From the NCBI GenBank assembly GCA_044464765.1, contig JBIQKZ010000008.1, forward strand, positions 1 through 64,000: a stretch of DNA of 64,000 nucleotides, given 5' to 3'. Positions 9,518-17,997 of the stretch are shown here, one piece after another. The stretch's first letter is position 1, and the number at the start of each line of letters is the position of its first letter. Source of the DNA: JBIQKZ01 sp044464765. GTDB taxonomy: Bacteria; Pseudomonadota; Gammaproteobacteria; Burkholderiales; Burkholderiaceae_B. The translations under genes and the position numbers were made by a program. The notes under the pieces were generated by a model that searched no databases, had not been told where the DNA came from, and saw nothing but the letters and a program-made list of their open reading frames with translations.

Positions 9518-10765
9518 CTAGTGCGGCGAGGCACCGCGTTGCCGGGCCCCCGCCGGCGGCCGGCGAGGGGCACTGGGCGCTGGCGCGGCAGCGGGATCAC
9601 CCGTGACAACCTCTACTGCGGCGCCCTCGCGCAAGCGATCCACACCTTCAGTCACCACCCTCTGGCCCGGCTCCAGCCCGCTGCTAATGGCCATGCGGTC
9701 GCCATCGATCACGCCCGTCGTCACGTGCTGCACATGCACCACGTCGTCTGCATCCACCCTATACACAAATGCGCCCTTGGAGCCTTGCTGCACCGCCTTG
9801 GTGGGAACGACAATAGCCGGCTCCCCCGAACTGACTTCGACCCGGACATTCACGAACTGGTTGGGGAAAAGGCGTTCGTCCTGGTTCTCGAACCGGGCCT
9901 TGAGTTTCAAGGTGCCGGTCGCCACGTCGATCTGGTTGTCGATCGACTCCAGCGCGCCATCGGCCAGCCTTACCGTATTTGTGCTGTCATAAAGATGCAC
10001 GGGCACGGCTTGGCCTTGGCGAAAACGGCTTAGCACCTGGGGCAATTGCGCCTGCGGCAGCGTAAACACCACCGAAATGGGCTGGGTCTGAGTAATGACC
10101 ACCAGCCCATCCGTACTGGCCTGCGAAATCAGGTTGCCCTGGTCCAACTTGCGCAAGCCCAAGCGACCGCTGATAGGAGCCGTGATCTTGGTGAAACTTA
10201 ATTGAAGGCGGGCGCTGTCCACCGCCGCCTGATCGCTTTTCTGGGTGCCCAGGTACTGCTGCACCAGTGCGGCTTGCGAGTCCACCTGTTGCTTGGCGAT
10301 CGAATTCTGTTTGAACAACGTCTGATACCGCGCGAGATCTCGCCGGGCATTGGCCAGTTGAGCCTGATTGAAAGCCTGTTGGCCCAGGGCCTGATCCAGT
10401 TGCACCTGGTAGGGACGCGGGTCGATCTGGGCCAGCAGATCGCCCTCGGCGACTTTCTGGCCATCGTCGAAATGGATTTTTTGCAGCTCGCCGTCGACCC
10501 GGCTTTGCACCACCACCGTATTAAAGGCGGTGACCGTACCAATGGCGTTCAGAACAACGTTGATCGTGCTTTGCTCGACCAGCGCAACCCGAACCGGGGT
10601 TTTCATGGAACCCATGGCGCCAGGCCGAAACAGGTTATCGGCAGGCGCGCCAGGCGCCGGCTTGAAATACCAATAAGCCCCTGCCGCCAGGAAAAGAACT
10701 AGCACACCCCCCACCCACCAGCGAGTTCGATTGGATCGGCTTGCCTGCGACCGCACATCCGACAT
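9518..10765 (-). CDS. mdtA: RND periplasmic adaptor (membrane fusion protein), MdtA-like
   Basis: A 415-residue HlyD-type adaptor that bridges the inner-membrane pump and the outer-membrane channel. A single N-terminal membrane anchor (about residues 17-35, WWVGGVLVLFLAAGAYWYF) is followed by a lipoyl half-motif, a coiled-coil hairpin (about residues 110-180), the second lipoyl half (ITAPISGRLGLRKLDQGNL) and beta-barrel and membrane-proximal domains. The C-terminus is rich in Pro, Ala and Arg. It is first in the operon, so the promoter should be in the 144 bp upstream. No regulator gene is adjacent. Confidence 0.92.
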   Translation of the reverse strand: MSDVRSQASRSNRTRWWVGGVLVLFLAAGAYWYFKPAPGAPADNLFRPGAMGSMKTPVRVALVEQSTINVVLNAIGTVTAFNTVVVQSRVDGELQKIHFDDGQKVAEGDLLAQIDPRPYQVQLDQALGQQAFNQAQLANARRDLARYQTLFKQNSIAKQQVDSQAALVQQYLGTQKSDQAAVDSARLQLSFTKITAPISGRLGLRKLDQGNLISQASTDGLVVITQTQPISVVFTLPQAQLPQVLSRFRQGQAVPVHLYDSTNTVRLADGALESIDNQIDVATGTLKLKARFENQDERLFPNQFVNVRVEVSSGEPAIVVPTKAVQQGSKGAFVYRVDADDVVHVQHVTTGVIDGDRMAISSGLEPGQRVVTEGVDRLREGAAVEVVTGDPAAAPAPSAPRRPPAGARQRGASPH

Positions 10766-10909
10766 GTATGGTTCTCCGTCTTGCGAAAATGTCAGACGCT
10801 ATTCTCGCCGATTCCCGATCGGACGCGCACCAAATTGACCCCATTTGAAATCATCCGCAACACTTATCGAAATGCGCGGGCGGCTGAAAAACAGCGATCA
10901 GAGGGGAAT

Positions 10910-11662
10910 TTACAGGTTGCAGCGAGCCAGTTGAAAGGCGACGTCCCGTGTGACCGGCTGGGGCTTGAGCTCGTTGTCTTGCGTGGAAAAGCGGATCCAG
11001 ATGACGTACTTATTAGCGCTGACTTCGGGAAACACCCCTTGCCCGGCATCGACCCACACCCGCAATAATTGAAAAGTTTTGCCGGTGAGCATTTCCTGGA
11101 AAGCGCCTTGGCGCGCTTCCAGGTCGAGCACGTCGCTGGATTCGCGCAGCAGTCGCAAAATAATGGCCAGCCCGCTGTAGAGCGGCAAAAAGGGGCTGAT
11201 CCATTGTTTGAGATCGCGCATGCGGGTTTCGGCCGGCTTGATCTGCCAGGCGTAATAAGAGGGGATATCCGCTGGCGACGACCCGCCGGGAACGGCCAGC
11301 CGCCCACGCAAGCTTGCCAGCCAGTCGTTGTCGCGCAGTTCCTGGCCAATTCGGCCCTGAGCGCCAAGTTCTGCGGCGGCAGTCTGGATTTCGCCCAAGG
11401 TGGCGTCGAGCGCGCTGCCGTCCACCCCCGGATGCTGCCGCAACGAGCTGAGCGCTACGCGCTGGCGTTCGAGGTCTTGCAAGACCGACCCCCGCAGATC
11501 GGAGCGTTCGGAAATTTCAAGCAGGTCGAATAAAGTGGCAACCGCTATCTGGTGATGCTGGACGTCTTCGCTGTTTGCAAAATAAAACAACCTGCCAAAC
11601 AAGTGCTCGACCCGGAGCAGAGCCCTAACGCGTTCATTGCAAGGATATTCATAAAGAATCAC
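10910..11662 (-). CDS. zapD: Cell-division protein ZapD (DUF1342)
   Basis: A 250-residue all-helical cytosolic protein that cross-links FtsZ filaments at the division ring. It begins MILYEYPCNERVRALLRVEH, the hallmark of the family, and runs the full usual length; no transmembrane segment is present. It follows coaE by 46 bases on the same strand, as in many beta-proteobacteria. The zinc-binding gyrase inhibitor gene yacG, which I would expect immediately downstream, is absent; the next 144 bp are non-coding and then the efflux operon begins. Confidence 0.95.
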   Translation of the reverse strand: MILYEYPCNERVRALLRVEHLFGRLFYFANSEDVQHHQIAVATLFDLLEISERSDLRGSVLQDLERQRVALSSLRQHPGVDGSALDATLGEIQTAAAELGAQGRIGQELRDNDWLASLRGRLAVPGGSSPADIPSYYAWQIKPAETRMRDLKQWISPFLPLYSGLAIILRLLRESSDVLDLEARQGAFQEMLTGKTFQLLRVWVDAGQGVFPEVSANKYVIWIRFSTQDNELKPQPVTRDVAFQLARCNL

Positions 11663-11708
11663 GCGACCAGAAACCTTAAAGGGATTGGATGGATACAGAA
11701 TGCGTCAA

Positions 11709-12332
11709 CTAGTCGGCGGGAGCGACACCGCCTGCAGCGAGCAGACGCCAGCGATCATGTAGCGCCCTGGCCTTGCGTTCGAGACTGGCGAACGTTGTGT
11801 TGCCATCGTTGACCAGAACGTCGTCAGCAGCCGCCAGCCGCGTCTCCCGCGTAGCTTGCACTGACATGATACGCGCAATAGCTTCTGGCGTCAGCCCACT
11901 GCGGGCCTGTACCCGGGCAATCTGCGTGGCGGGATCGCAATCGACCACACAGATGCGGTCAACCTTGTCGCGCCATCGCCCGGACTCGACCAGCAGGGGT
12001 ACAACGAAGACCACATAGCTACCTGTAGCCTGGCCGGCCATTTGGTGACTGATCTGCCCAATCATGGGATGCAAGATCCCTTCGAGCCGCAAACGCGCCT
12101 GTTCATCATTGAACACGCGGGCCCTTGTGGCCGCGCGATCCAGCGAACCATCGGGGGCGATGACCTCGGGACCGAACGCCTCGCGGATAGCCTCAATGGC
12201 CGCGCCGCCCGGCGCAGTTAACTGATGCGCGATGGCATCCGTATCAACAATGGTTGCGCCCCACGATTCGAACAAATCGGCGACACGGCTCTTGCCCGAC
12301 CCTATGCCGCCGGTGAGTCCAATTTTGTACAT
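11709..12332 (-). CDS. coaE: Dephospho-CoA kinase
   Basis: A 207-residue P-loop kinase that adds the 3'-phosphate to dephospho-CoA, the last step of coenzyme A synthesis. The N-terminus holds the nucleotide-binding loop (GLTGGIGSGKS), and the CoA-binding region (IVDTDAIAHQL) and the lid (RVQARSGLTPEAIARIM) are recognisable. Length is normal for the family. It lies between the prepilin peptidase gene (18 bases upstream) and zapD, a conserved trio. Confidence 0.97.
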   Translation of the reverse strand: MYKIGLTGGIGSGKSRVADLFESWGATIVDTDAIAHQLTAPGGAAIEAIREAFGPEVIAPDGSLDRAATRARVFNDEQARLRLEGILHPMIGQISHQMAGQATGSYVVFVVPLLVESGRWRDKVDRICVVDCDPATQIARVQARSGLTPEAIARIMSVQATRETRLAAADDVLVNDGNTTFASLERKARALHDRWRLLAAGGVAPAD

Positions 12333-12350
12333 TCCCTGATCCGATATGCG

Positions 12351-13094
12351 TCACCAAAGATACAAATGTACCCCAGCCGGGGCCACCAAGGCGAGGATTC
12401 CGGCTGCGGCTAGGCATGGCCCGAACGGATAGGCAGTGTTCCAGCCACCCAAAGGCTTGCGTACCAGATAAACGCAAATGCCTGCCACACAAGCCAGGAG
12501 CAAGATATGCGGCACCCATTGCCATCCCGCCCAGGCGCCCAAAGCGGCAGCCAACTTGAAGTCGCCATGCCCCATGCCGTCACGACGCCGCAACCAGCGA
12601 AACAAGACAAACAACCCATACAGGAATCCATAGGCTCCGGCCGCGCCGGCCAATGCGTCGTGCAAGGTGACACCGCCGGTGAGCCAGGCAGCGCGTGACC
12701 AAGCCAGCAACAGCCCCGCCCACAATAAAGGCTGCGTAATGGCATCGGGAAGCAGGCTGGTTCGGCTATCGACCACCGCCAGGACCAGCAACGCCATGAC
12801 AGCCGCCAAATACGCCAGAAAAGACCAACCCATGCCCAAACGCCAATACAACAAAAAAGCGGCCGCCCCACCAACCGCAGCCAACAAGGCCGACAAAGCA
12901 ACTGAGGGCGTTTCAGACGCCTCAGCGCACATGCCGACATCGCCTGCCGGGTCAATCAGCCCATATTCCAGCACCAGCGCCCGGCTGTAGCGAACCCCGG
13001 CAAAGGCGCAGATCCAACCCGCCACAAGCCCCGCAGCGAGCGCCCACACACTGGGCAAAACCAGATGCGCAGCAGCAAAAGACCCTGTTAACAT
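12351..13094 (-). CDS. pilD: Prepilin peptidase (A24 family) lacking the N-terminal cysteine module
   Basis: A 247-residue polytopic membrane aspartyl protease expected to trim type IV pilin or pseudopilin leaders. With the ATG at 13094, the catalytic aspartates are Asp109 (VVDSRTSLLPD) and Asp178 (GMGHGDFKLAAALGAW). The standard PilD N-terminal domain with its tetracysteine zinc site, linked to N-methylation, is missing; this region is shorter and carries only isolated cysteines. A longer start at 13163 would run into the divergent gene at 13140 and is less likely. No pilB or pilC neighbours are seen. Peptidase function is likely; methyltransferase function is uncertain. Confidence 0.85.
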   Translation of the reverse strand: MLTGSFAAAHLVLPSVWALAAGLVAGWICAFAGVRYSRALVLEYGLIDPAGDVGMCAEASETPSVALSALLAAVGGAAAFLLYWRLGMGWSFLAYLAAVMALLVLAVVDSRTSLLPDAITQPLLWAGLLLAWSRAAWLTGGVTLHDALAGAAGAYGFLYGLFVLFRWLRRRDGMGHGDFKLAAALGAWAGWQWVPHILLLACVAGICVYLVRKPLGGWNTAYPFGPCLAAAGILALVAPAGVHLYLW

Positions 13095-13139
13095 AGCTGA
13101 AACTTTGTCTCCGACACCTATTCTTGATGGAACTGCCTC

Positions 13140-13805
13140 ATGCCTGCCCCCGCACCCCTTCACTGGCGACCCACCGTTGTTGCCGGCCTGGCCGCCCTGC
13201 TTCTTGTTGGCGGATGCGCCCAGCAGCGCAGCCCCGGATACTATGCCAGCGGCCCTGAAAGCACGCTAAGCGACGCCAGGGCCAAGGCCCAAGGCTCAAG
13301 CACCAGCAGGGCGCCATCACAGTTGCAACTGGGTTTTGGCGACCAGGCCAAACCGGAACCCGTCGCCGAAAGCACCCCCGCCGAGCAGGCCGACAAGGCA
13401 GCCATAGCCGGCACCATCCGGCCTTTGCGCGAACCCAAGACCTTTCTGGGAACCTTGCCCTGCCTGCAGGGCGCACCGGGATGCGCCAGCCGCTTCACCC
13501 TGACCCTGGCGCCCGACGGCCAGTGGCGAGCACGCTCCCAAAACCTGGCCGGCGCCGGCGGCAACCCGGCCCCAAGCCTTGAACAGGGTTGCTGGTCGGT
13601 CACCGGTGTCCAGCCGTTCCGCATCGCGCTTCGCTCCGCCAACGACAACACCCGTGCCAGCCTGACCTTTGAAAACGACAATCTGCTGAAAGTGGATTCA
13701 CTGAACGATCGCAAGCCGGCGCTGAACTACCATTTAACGCGGCAACCCGATATTGATGGCATCAGCGAACTGGGCAATGCCTCGACCCCAGGGTGCCAGC
13801 AATAA
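13140..13805 (+). CDS. Putative lipoprotein with an NlpE-like domain
   Basis: A 221-residue predicted lipoprotein of unknown role. A signal peptide ends with a lipobox around VGGC (Cys26). Residues 27-95 are low complexity (Ser, Ala, Gln, Pro, Glu). Residues from about 100 on (GTLPCLQGAPGC, then FTLTLAPDGQW) resemble the N-terminal barrel of NlpE/copper-resistance lipoproteins, with two cysteines close together. It is transcribed divergently from pilD with 45 bp between start codons. I infer envelope location only; the NlpE similarity is by eye. Confidence 0.75.
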   Translation: MPAPAPLHWRPTVVAGLAALLLVGGCAQQRSPGYYASGPESTLSDARAKAQGSSTSRAPSQLQLGFGDQAKPEPVAESTPAEQADKAAIAGTIRPLREPKTFLGTLPCLQGAPGCASRFTLTLAPDGQWRARSQNLAGAGGNPAPSLEQGCWSVTGVQPFRIALRSANDNTRASLTFENDNLLKVDSLNDRKPALNYHLTRQPDIDGISELGNASTPGCQQ

Positions 13806-13827
13806 TCGCCTACCCCAAGGCCTAGTC

Positions 13828-13859
13828 CCCTGTTTGGTCAACGAATTAGCCAAACAGGG
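13828..13859. terminator. Strong hairpin between lipoprotein and luxR-type genes
   Basis: A perfect 10-bp stem (CCCTGTTTGG / CCAAACAGGG) closes a 12-base loop. It sits between the 3' ends of two convergent genes (13805 and 13870), where a bidirectional terminator would be expected. No run of T follows on either strand, so it is not a classic intrinsic terminator. The same CCAAACAGGG word recurs upstream of the luxR-type gene. Confidence 0.45.
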
Positions 13860-13869
13860 CACTAACCGG

Positions 13870-14133
13870 CTAATACGTTTTCTGGCCAGGCAGACCATCG
13901 GAATGGCGTTCGGCCTCTTGCAGCAACACGCAACGGGCTAGTTCGACCGCATTCCTTACCTGCATTTTCTGGAAGATTCGGGCACGATGCGCCTCGATCG
14001 TGCGCTGCGATATGCCCAGCTCGGCAGCGATAATCTTATTGGGCTTGCCCAGGGCGACATACTGCATGACGTCGCGCTCGCGCGCAGTAAGCTCGGATTT
14101 GCGAGCGCCACGACGACCAACCGGATGAACCAT
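13870..14133 (-). CDS. Small LuxR-type DNA-binding protein (HTH only)
   Basis: An 87-residue protein made almost only of a LuxR/GerE helix-turn-helix (ELTARERDVMQYVALGKP, then IIAAELGISQRTIEAHRARI). There is no receiver or ligand-binding domain. The ATG at 14133 is chosen because a strong ribosome-binding site (AAGGAGG) lies 6 bases upstream; an alternative start at 14175 has none. The basic N-terminus may help DNA binding. Such single-domain regulators often act without phosphorylation. The target is unknown; repeated dyads upstream (14177-14288) suggest autoregulation. Confidence 0.85.
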   Translation of the reverse strand: MVHPVGRRGARKSELTARERDVMQYVALGKPNKIIAAELGISQRTIEAHRARIFQKMQVRNAVELARCVLLQEAERHSDGLPGQKTY

Positions 14134-14176
14134 TTTCCGCCTCCTTATTCTTATAGGTCTGCGGGATTCTGGCACA

Positions 14177-14288
14177 CCAAACAGGGCCTGTCGCCTGTCA
14201 GTTCTGACACTAAACTTGGCAATTGACGATGCGTGGCCAGTGCAACTGCTTGAACATAATTCGTTTAGTGTGCGAATTGGCCAAACAG
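14177..14288. promoter_or_regulatory. Cluster of dyads upstream of the luxR-type gene
   Basis: The 158-bp spacer between the luxR-type gene and panC carries a CCAAACAGGG word (14177-14186), a dyad TGTCAG-TT-CTGACA (14196-14209), an inverted repeat AATTCG / CGAATT (14258-14263 and 14273-14278), and the 15-mer GAATTGGCCAAACAG (14274-14288). The last is a near copy of 13843-13857 on the other side of the gene. Dyads are the usual form of LuxR-type operators, so regulator binding is a reasonable inference, but no binding is shown by sequence alone. Confidence 0.4.
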
Positions 14289-14291
14289 CTA

Positions 14292-15143
14292 CTAGCTAGG
14301 CTGAATTTCCAGGTTGTCGATCAGCCGGGTTTTGCCCAGCTTGGCGGCGGCCAGCGCCACCAGGGGCTCGCCGCCGCGAATTTCTTCCACGGTGGGCAAA
14401 TGCAGGTCGCTTTGGCGTCTTAAGGAAAAATAATCCACCTGCCAGCCCCGGCGCACCAGGCCGGCAATCGCCTCGCCTTCCAACTCTGCCTGATCATGAC
14501 AGCCCGCCAGAAGCCGGGCTTTCAGTTGCTGCAGCGTGGCATACAACTGGGGCGCCTCGGCCCGTTCGGCATCGGACAGGTACACATTGCGCGACGACAA
14601 GGCCAAGCCGTCGTCAGCGCGCACGGTTTCATGGGCCAGGATGCGCACCGGCAACTGGAACTGCCGGCACATGCTGCGCACGATCATCAACTGCTGATAG
14701 TCTTTTTTCCCGAACACCGCCACGCTGGGGCTGGCACAGGAGAACAACTTAAGCACAACCGTACTGACCCCGCCGAAAAAGCCCGGCCGGAATTCGCCCT
14801 CGAGTATGCCGCCAAGATCAGACGGCGGCTGGACCTGGAAGCTCTGTGGCTCGGGATACATTTCCTTCTCGTTGGGCGCGAACAAAACATAAACATCGCG
14901 CTCTTTCTCCAGCTTCTCGATATCCGACGCCAACGTGCGGGGATAACGGTCAAAGTCCTCGTTGGGGCCAAATTGCAGGCGATTGACGAAAATGCTGGCG
15001 ACCACAGGATCGCCATGCTGGCGGGCAAGCTTCATCAACGCCAGATGCCCGGGGTGCAGATTGCCCATGGTCGGCACAAAGGCCGCCCGCAACTGTCCGC
15101 GCAACTGGTCGCGCAGGTCTTCAATCGTATGGACTACTTTCAA
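14292..15143 (-). CDS. panC: Pantothenate synthetase
   Basis: A 283-residue ATP-dependent ligase that joins pantoate and beta-alanine to make pantothenate, feeding CoA synthesis. The HIGH-like motif (FVPTMGNLHPGHLALM), the GKKDYQQL region and the SSRN motif (ALSSRNVYL) are all present and the length is standard. It lies 30 bases after scpA on the same strand and is likely in that operon. Confidence 0.97.
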   Translation of the reverse strand: MKVVHTIEDLRDQLRGQLRAAFVPTMGNLHPGHLALMKLARQHGDPVVASIFVNRLQFGPNEDFDRYPRTLASDIEKLEKERDVYVLFAPNEKEMYPEPQSFQVQPPSDLGGILEGEFRPGFFGGVSTVVLKLFSCASPSVAVFGKKDYQQLMIVRSMCRQFQLPVRILAHETVRADDGLALSSRNVYLSDAERAEAPQLYATLQQLKARLLAGCHDQAELEGEAIAGLVRRGWQVDYFSLRRQSDLHLPTVEEIRGGEPLVALAAAKLGKTRLIDNLEIQPS

Positions 15144-15173
15144 GAAAATCTCCGGTACGGTTGGCCGGCGGCG

Positions 15174-16049
15174 TCAGGCCGCTGCGGTATATGACAAACG
15201 TACGTAAATGGGTGCATAAGGCTCGGCCTGGGTGATGTCCAGCAACGACTCGCGCGCAAGCTCGAGCATCGCCAGAAAATGCACCACCACAACGGCCACC
15301 GCATCGCCCTGCTCGACCCGCTCGATGAACAGCTCGGAAAACTCCATGAAACGCACATCCGCCAGGCGGCGCAGGATAAGCGTCATGTGTTCGCGCACAG
15401 ATAAATGCTCATGCGTAATGCGGTGGTGCGCGTTAAGCGTTGCGCGCCGCATTATATCCACCCAGGCGGCTCTTAAATCATCTGCACTGACCTCGGGCAG
15501 CATGCGCTCGACGCTCAAGTCCATGAACGCCTGGCTGCGCTGGAAATCGCGCCCAAGCTGCGGCAATTCGTTCAGCTTCTGCGCGGCCAGCTTCATTTGC
15601 TCGTACTCGAGCAAGCGGCGCACCAGCTCGGCGCGCGGATCGTCCGGCTCTTCACCTGTGTCGGATTTCTTGACCGGCAGCAACATGCGCGACTTGATTT
15701 CAATCAGCATGGCGGCCATCAACAGGTATTCGCCGGCCAGCTCCAGATTGCTGTTGCGTATTTGATCGACATACGACAGGTACTGGCGCGTCACCTCGGC
15801 CATGGGTATGTCCAGGACATTGAAATTCTGCTTGCGTATCAAATACAGCAAGAGATCCAGCGGCCCCTGGAACGTTTCCAGGAATACCTCGAGCGCGTCG
15901 GGTGGGATGTAGAGATCTTGCGGGAATGAGAACAGCGGTTCGCCATACAGGCGCGCCAGGGCCACGCTATCGACAACATCGGGCGTGCTGTCGACCGCCG
16001 GATCGACCAAAGCCATCAGTTCAGCCGCCGGAACACCGGACGCAGTCAT
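15174..16049 (-). CDS. scpA: Segregation and condensation protein A
   Basis: A 291-residue kleisin that links Smc arms in the chromosome condensation complex. The diagnostic N-terminal motif FQGPLDLLLYLIRKQ follows a family-typical extension of about 58 residues, then LLMAAMLIEIKSRMLLP. The C-terminal winged helix contacts Smc. It is preceded by a DUF3460 gene 9 bases upstream and followed by panC. The partner scpB is not in the window. Confidence 0.95.
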   Translation of the reverse strand: MTASGVPAAELMALVDPAVDSTPDVVDSVALARLYGEPLFSFPQDLYIPPDALEVFLETFQGPLDLLLYLIRKQNFNVLDIPMAEVTRQYLSYVDQIRNSNLELAGEYLLMAAMLIEIKSRMLLPVKKSDTGEEPDDPRAELVRRLLEYEQMKLAAQKLNELPQLGRDFQRSQAFMDLSVERMLPEVSADDLRAAWVDIMRRATLNAHHRITHEHLSVREHMTLILRRLADVRFMEFSELFIERVEQGDAVAVVVVHFLAMLELARESLLDITQAEPYAPIYVRLSYTAAA

Positions 16050-16058
16050 TCAGCGCGA

Positions 16059-16253
16059 TCAGTCTGTTGAGGTCTGATAAACGTAGGCGCCCTGGGGCAC
16101 CCGCGCCGTGCGGAAGTTTTCCAGAAGCTCGGTATCGACCTGCTTGTCCCACAAACGCGCACGGCCCTCGCGCTGGCGCTGTTCGGTATCGCGATGCTGT
16201 TGCTTATACTGGTTAAGAAACAGGGTGATGTCTGATTCGTAATGCTGAGCCAT
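16059..16253 (-). CDS. DUF3460 family protein
   Basis: A 64-residue soluble protein (MAQHYESDITLFLNQYK at the start, ending RVPQGAYVYQ and a short tail) that matches the small DUF3460 family of beta-proteobacteria, whose function is unknown. It is charged, rich in Gln and Arg, and has no signal peptide or membrane segment. It heads the scpA-panC operon with a 9-base gap. Confidence 0.88.
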   Translation of the reverse strand: MAQHYESDITLFLNQYKQQHRDTEQRQREGRARLWDKQVDTELLENFRTARVPQGAYVYQTSTD

Positions 16254-16322
16254 AATGGATATGCACAGATTTTTGCTGTTAAAACGCCAGTTTACCGCAG
16301 TCCGCCCGGTTAAAATCGCCGC

Positions 16323-17768
16323 ATGACATCAAACAGCAGTCCCGTCGCCGATCCTCCCCTTACCCCCAACGAGCGCACTGCCGTGCGCATGATCCCTTTT
16401 ATTGTCGGTTGTGCGCTGTTCATGCAGATGCTGGATGCCACCGTGGTGGCCACGGCGCTGCCTGTCATGGCCATCGCCCTGGACACCACGCCGGTCAAGA
16501 TGAACGTCACCATCACCAGCTATCTGCTGGCCCTGGCGGTCTTCGTGCCAATCAGCGGCTGGGCAGCCGACCGGTTCGGCGCAAGGCGCGTCTTCCTTGC
16601 TGCCATCGTATTGTTTTCACTCAGTTCAGTCGCGTGCGCGTTGTCCCAAACCCTGTGGCAACTGGTGGCGTCGCGCACGATACAGGGGGCGGCCGGCGCC
16701 ATGATGGTTCCGGTTGGCCGCATCATCCTGTTGCGCAGGACCCCAAAGGCCGATCTGCTGAAAGCCATGGCTTTCCTGTCCATGCCGGCCCTGCTCGGGC
16801 CTGTCATCGGCCCGCCTCTGGGCGGCTTCCTGGTTACCTACGCATCGTGGCCCTGGATATTCCTGATCAACTTGCCCGTTGGCGCCCTGGGAATCGCCCT
16901 GGTGCTGCGCTATATACAAGACGACCCTCCGTCCCACACCCGCCCCCTCGACTGGCCCGGATTCATTCTCAGCGGCGTATGCCTTGCCACTCTGGTGTCC
17001 GGGTTCGAAGCCCTGGGCCATGAAGACGCCACCCTGTCTCATATCGCTCTGCTGATCGGCACCGGCCTAGCCTGCGGCCTACTTTATATCTGGCACGCAC
17101 GGCGCATCGAGCATCCCATTCTGGACCTGTCCTTGCTGCGCGTTCCGACATTCGCCATCTCGATACTGGGCGGCAATCTGTGCCGCTTCACCGTGGGCGC
17201 CACACCGTTCCTGCTGGCGTTGCTGCTGCAGATCGGCTTTGGCATGTCCGCATTCGCCGCCGGAATGATCACCTTCACCAGCGCGGCAGGCGCCCTGCTA
17301 ATGAAGCTCATCGCCACACGAATCATCGGCTACTTCGGGTTTCGCCGCGTCTTGATCGTCAACGCGCTGCTGGCAGGCGCCTTCGTCGCCCTCTGCGGCC
17401 TTTTCACCGCCACCACCCCAGTGTGGCTGATGGTGGCCGTGCTGTTAGTGGGTGGTTTCTTCAGATCATTGCAGTTTACCGCCGTCAATACACTGACCTA
17501 TGCCGATCTGGGCTCTCTGGATATGAGCCGGGCCAGCACGTTTGCATCGATGGCTCAGCAGTTGGGCATCAGCCTGGGCGTGGGCTCTGCTGCGCTGGTG
17601 CTTAATTTAAGCATGGGCTGGCGCGGCGCCGAACACCTGGGCACGGTTGATGTGTTCTGGGGCTTCATGGCGATCGGCGCATTAACCGCACTGTCTGCAC
17701 TGTCCTTCATGCGGCTGCCGGCCGATGCCGCGTCTCATTTAAGTCGGCGCGACACCTCCAGCGGCTAA
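16323..17768 (+). CDS. MFS drug-type transporter, DHA2 (14-TMS) family
   Basis: A 481-residue inner-membrane major-facilitator transporter with about 14 hydrophobic segments. Motif A between helices 2 and 3 (GWAADRFGARRVFL) and the drug-antiporter motif C (PALLGPVIGPPLGGFL) are clear, and the helix-1 motif (MLDATVVATALPVM) is typical of EmrB/QacA pumps. It likely exports drugs or metabolites with proton exchange. No adaptor gene of EmrA type is adjacent. It is transcribed alone and is followed by the palindromic elements at 17823-18257. Confidence 0.9.
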   Translation: MTSNSSPVADPPLTPNERTAVRMIPFIVGCALFMQMLDATVVATALPVMAIALDTTPVKMNVTITSYLLALAVFVPISGWAADRFGARRVFLAAIVLFSLSSVACALSQTLWQLVASRTIQGAAGAMMVPVGRIILLRRTPKADLLKAMAFLSMPALLGPVIGPPLGGFLVTYASWPWIFLINLPVGALGIALVLRYIQDDPPSHTRPLDWPGFILSGVCLATLVSGFEALGHEDATLSHIALLIGTGLACGLLYIWHARRIEHPILDLSLLRVPTFAISILGGNLCRFTVGATPFLLALLLQIGFGMSAFAAGMITFTSAAGALLMKLIATRIIGYFGFRRVLIVNALLAGAFVALCGLFTATTPVWLMVAVLLVGGFFRSLQFTAVNTLTYADLGSLDMSRASTFASMAQQLGISLGVGSAALVLNLSMGWRGAEHLGTVDVFWGFMAIGALTALSALSFMRLPADAASHLSRRDTSSG

Positions 17769-17822
17769 TCGGCTGGAAATATGTAGTTGCCTGCCCCTGA
17801 CGGGGGCACTGTTGTTGCCTGA

Positions 17823-17997
17823 GGCCGTATACGTTTATGTCGGCACGGCGTGCTTGTTTCCGCGCCTACGTCGTCCAGGCGGGCGTCGGGCGAACTCCCT
17901 CCGCTACGCTCCGGTCAAACAGCGCCCGACGACATCCCCCGCCCTCCCTTCCGTAGCGCGCGGCGCACGCCTTACACCGACATAAACGTATACGGCC
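17823..17997 (-). repeat. Palindromic intergenic element, copy A
   Basis: A 175-bp element closed by a perfect 21-bp inverted repeat (17823-17843 and 17977-17997). Inside it a 7-bp stem GGCGTGC / GCACGCC (17847-17853, 17965-17971) and an inner stem CGTCGGGC / GCCCGACG surround an apical region. Read on the minus strand it aligns with copies B to E, most closely with copy D. It lies between the 3' ends of the MFS gene and the XRE regulator gene, 58 bp from copy B and in inverse orientation to it. Confidence 0.85.
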
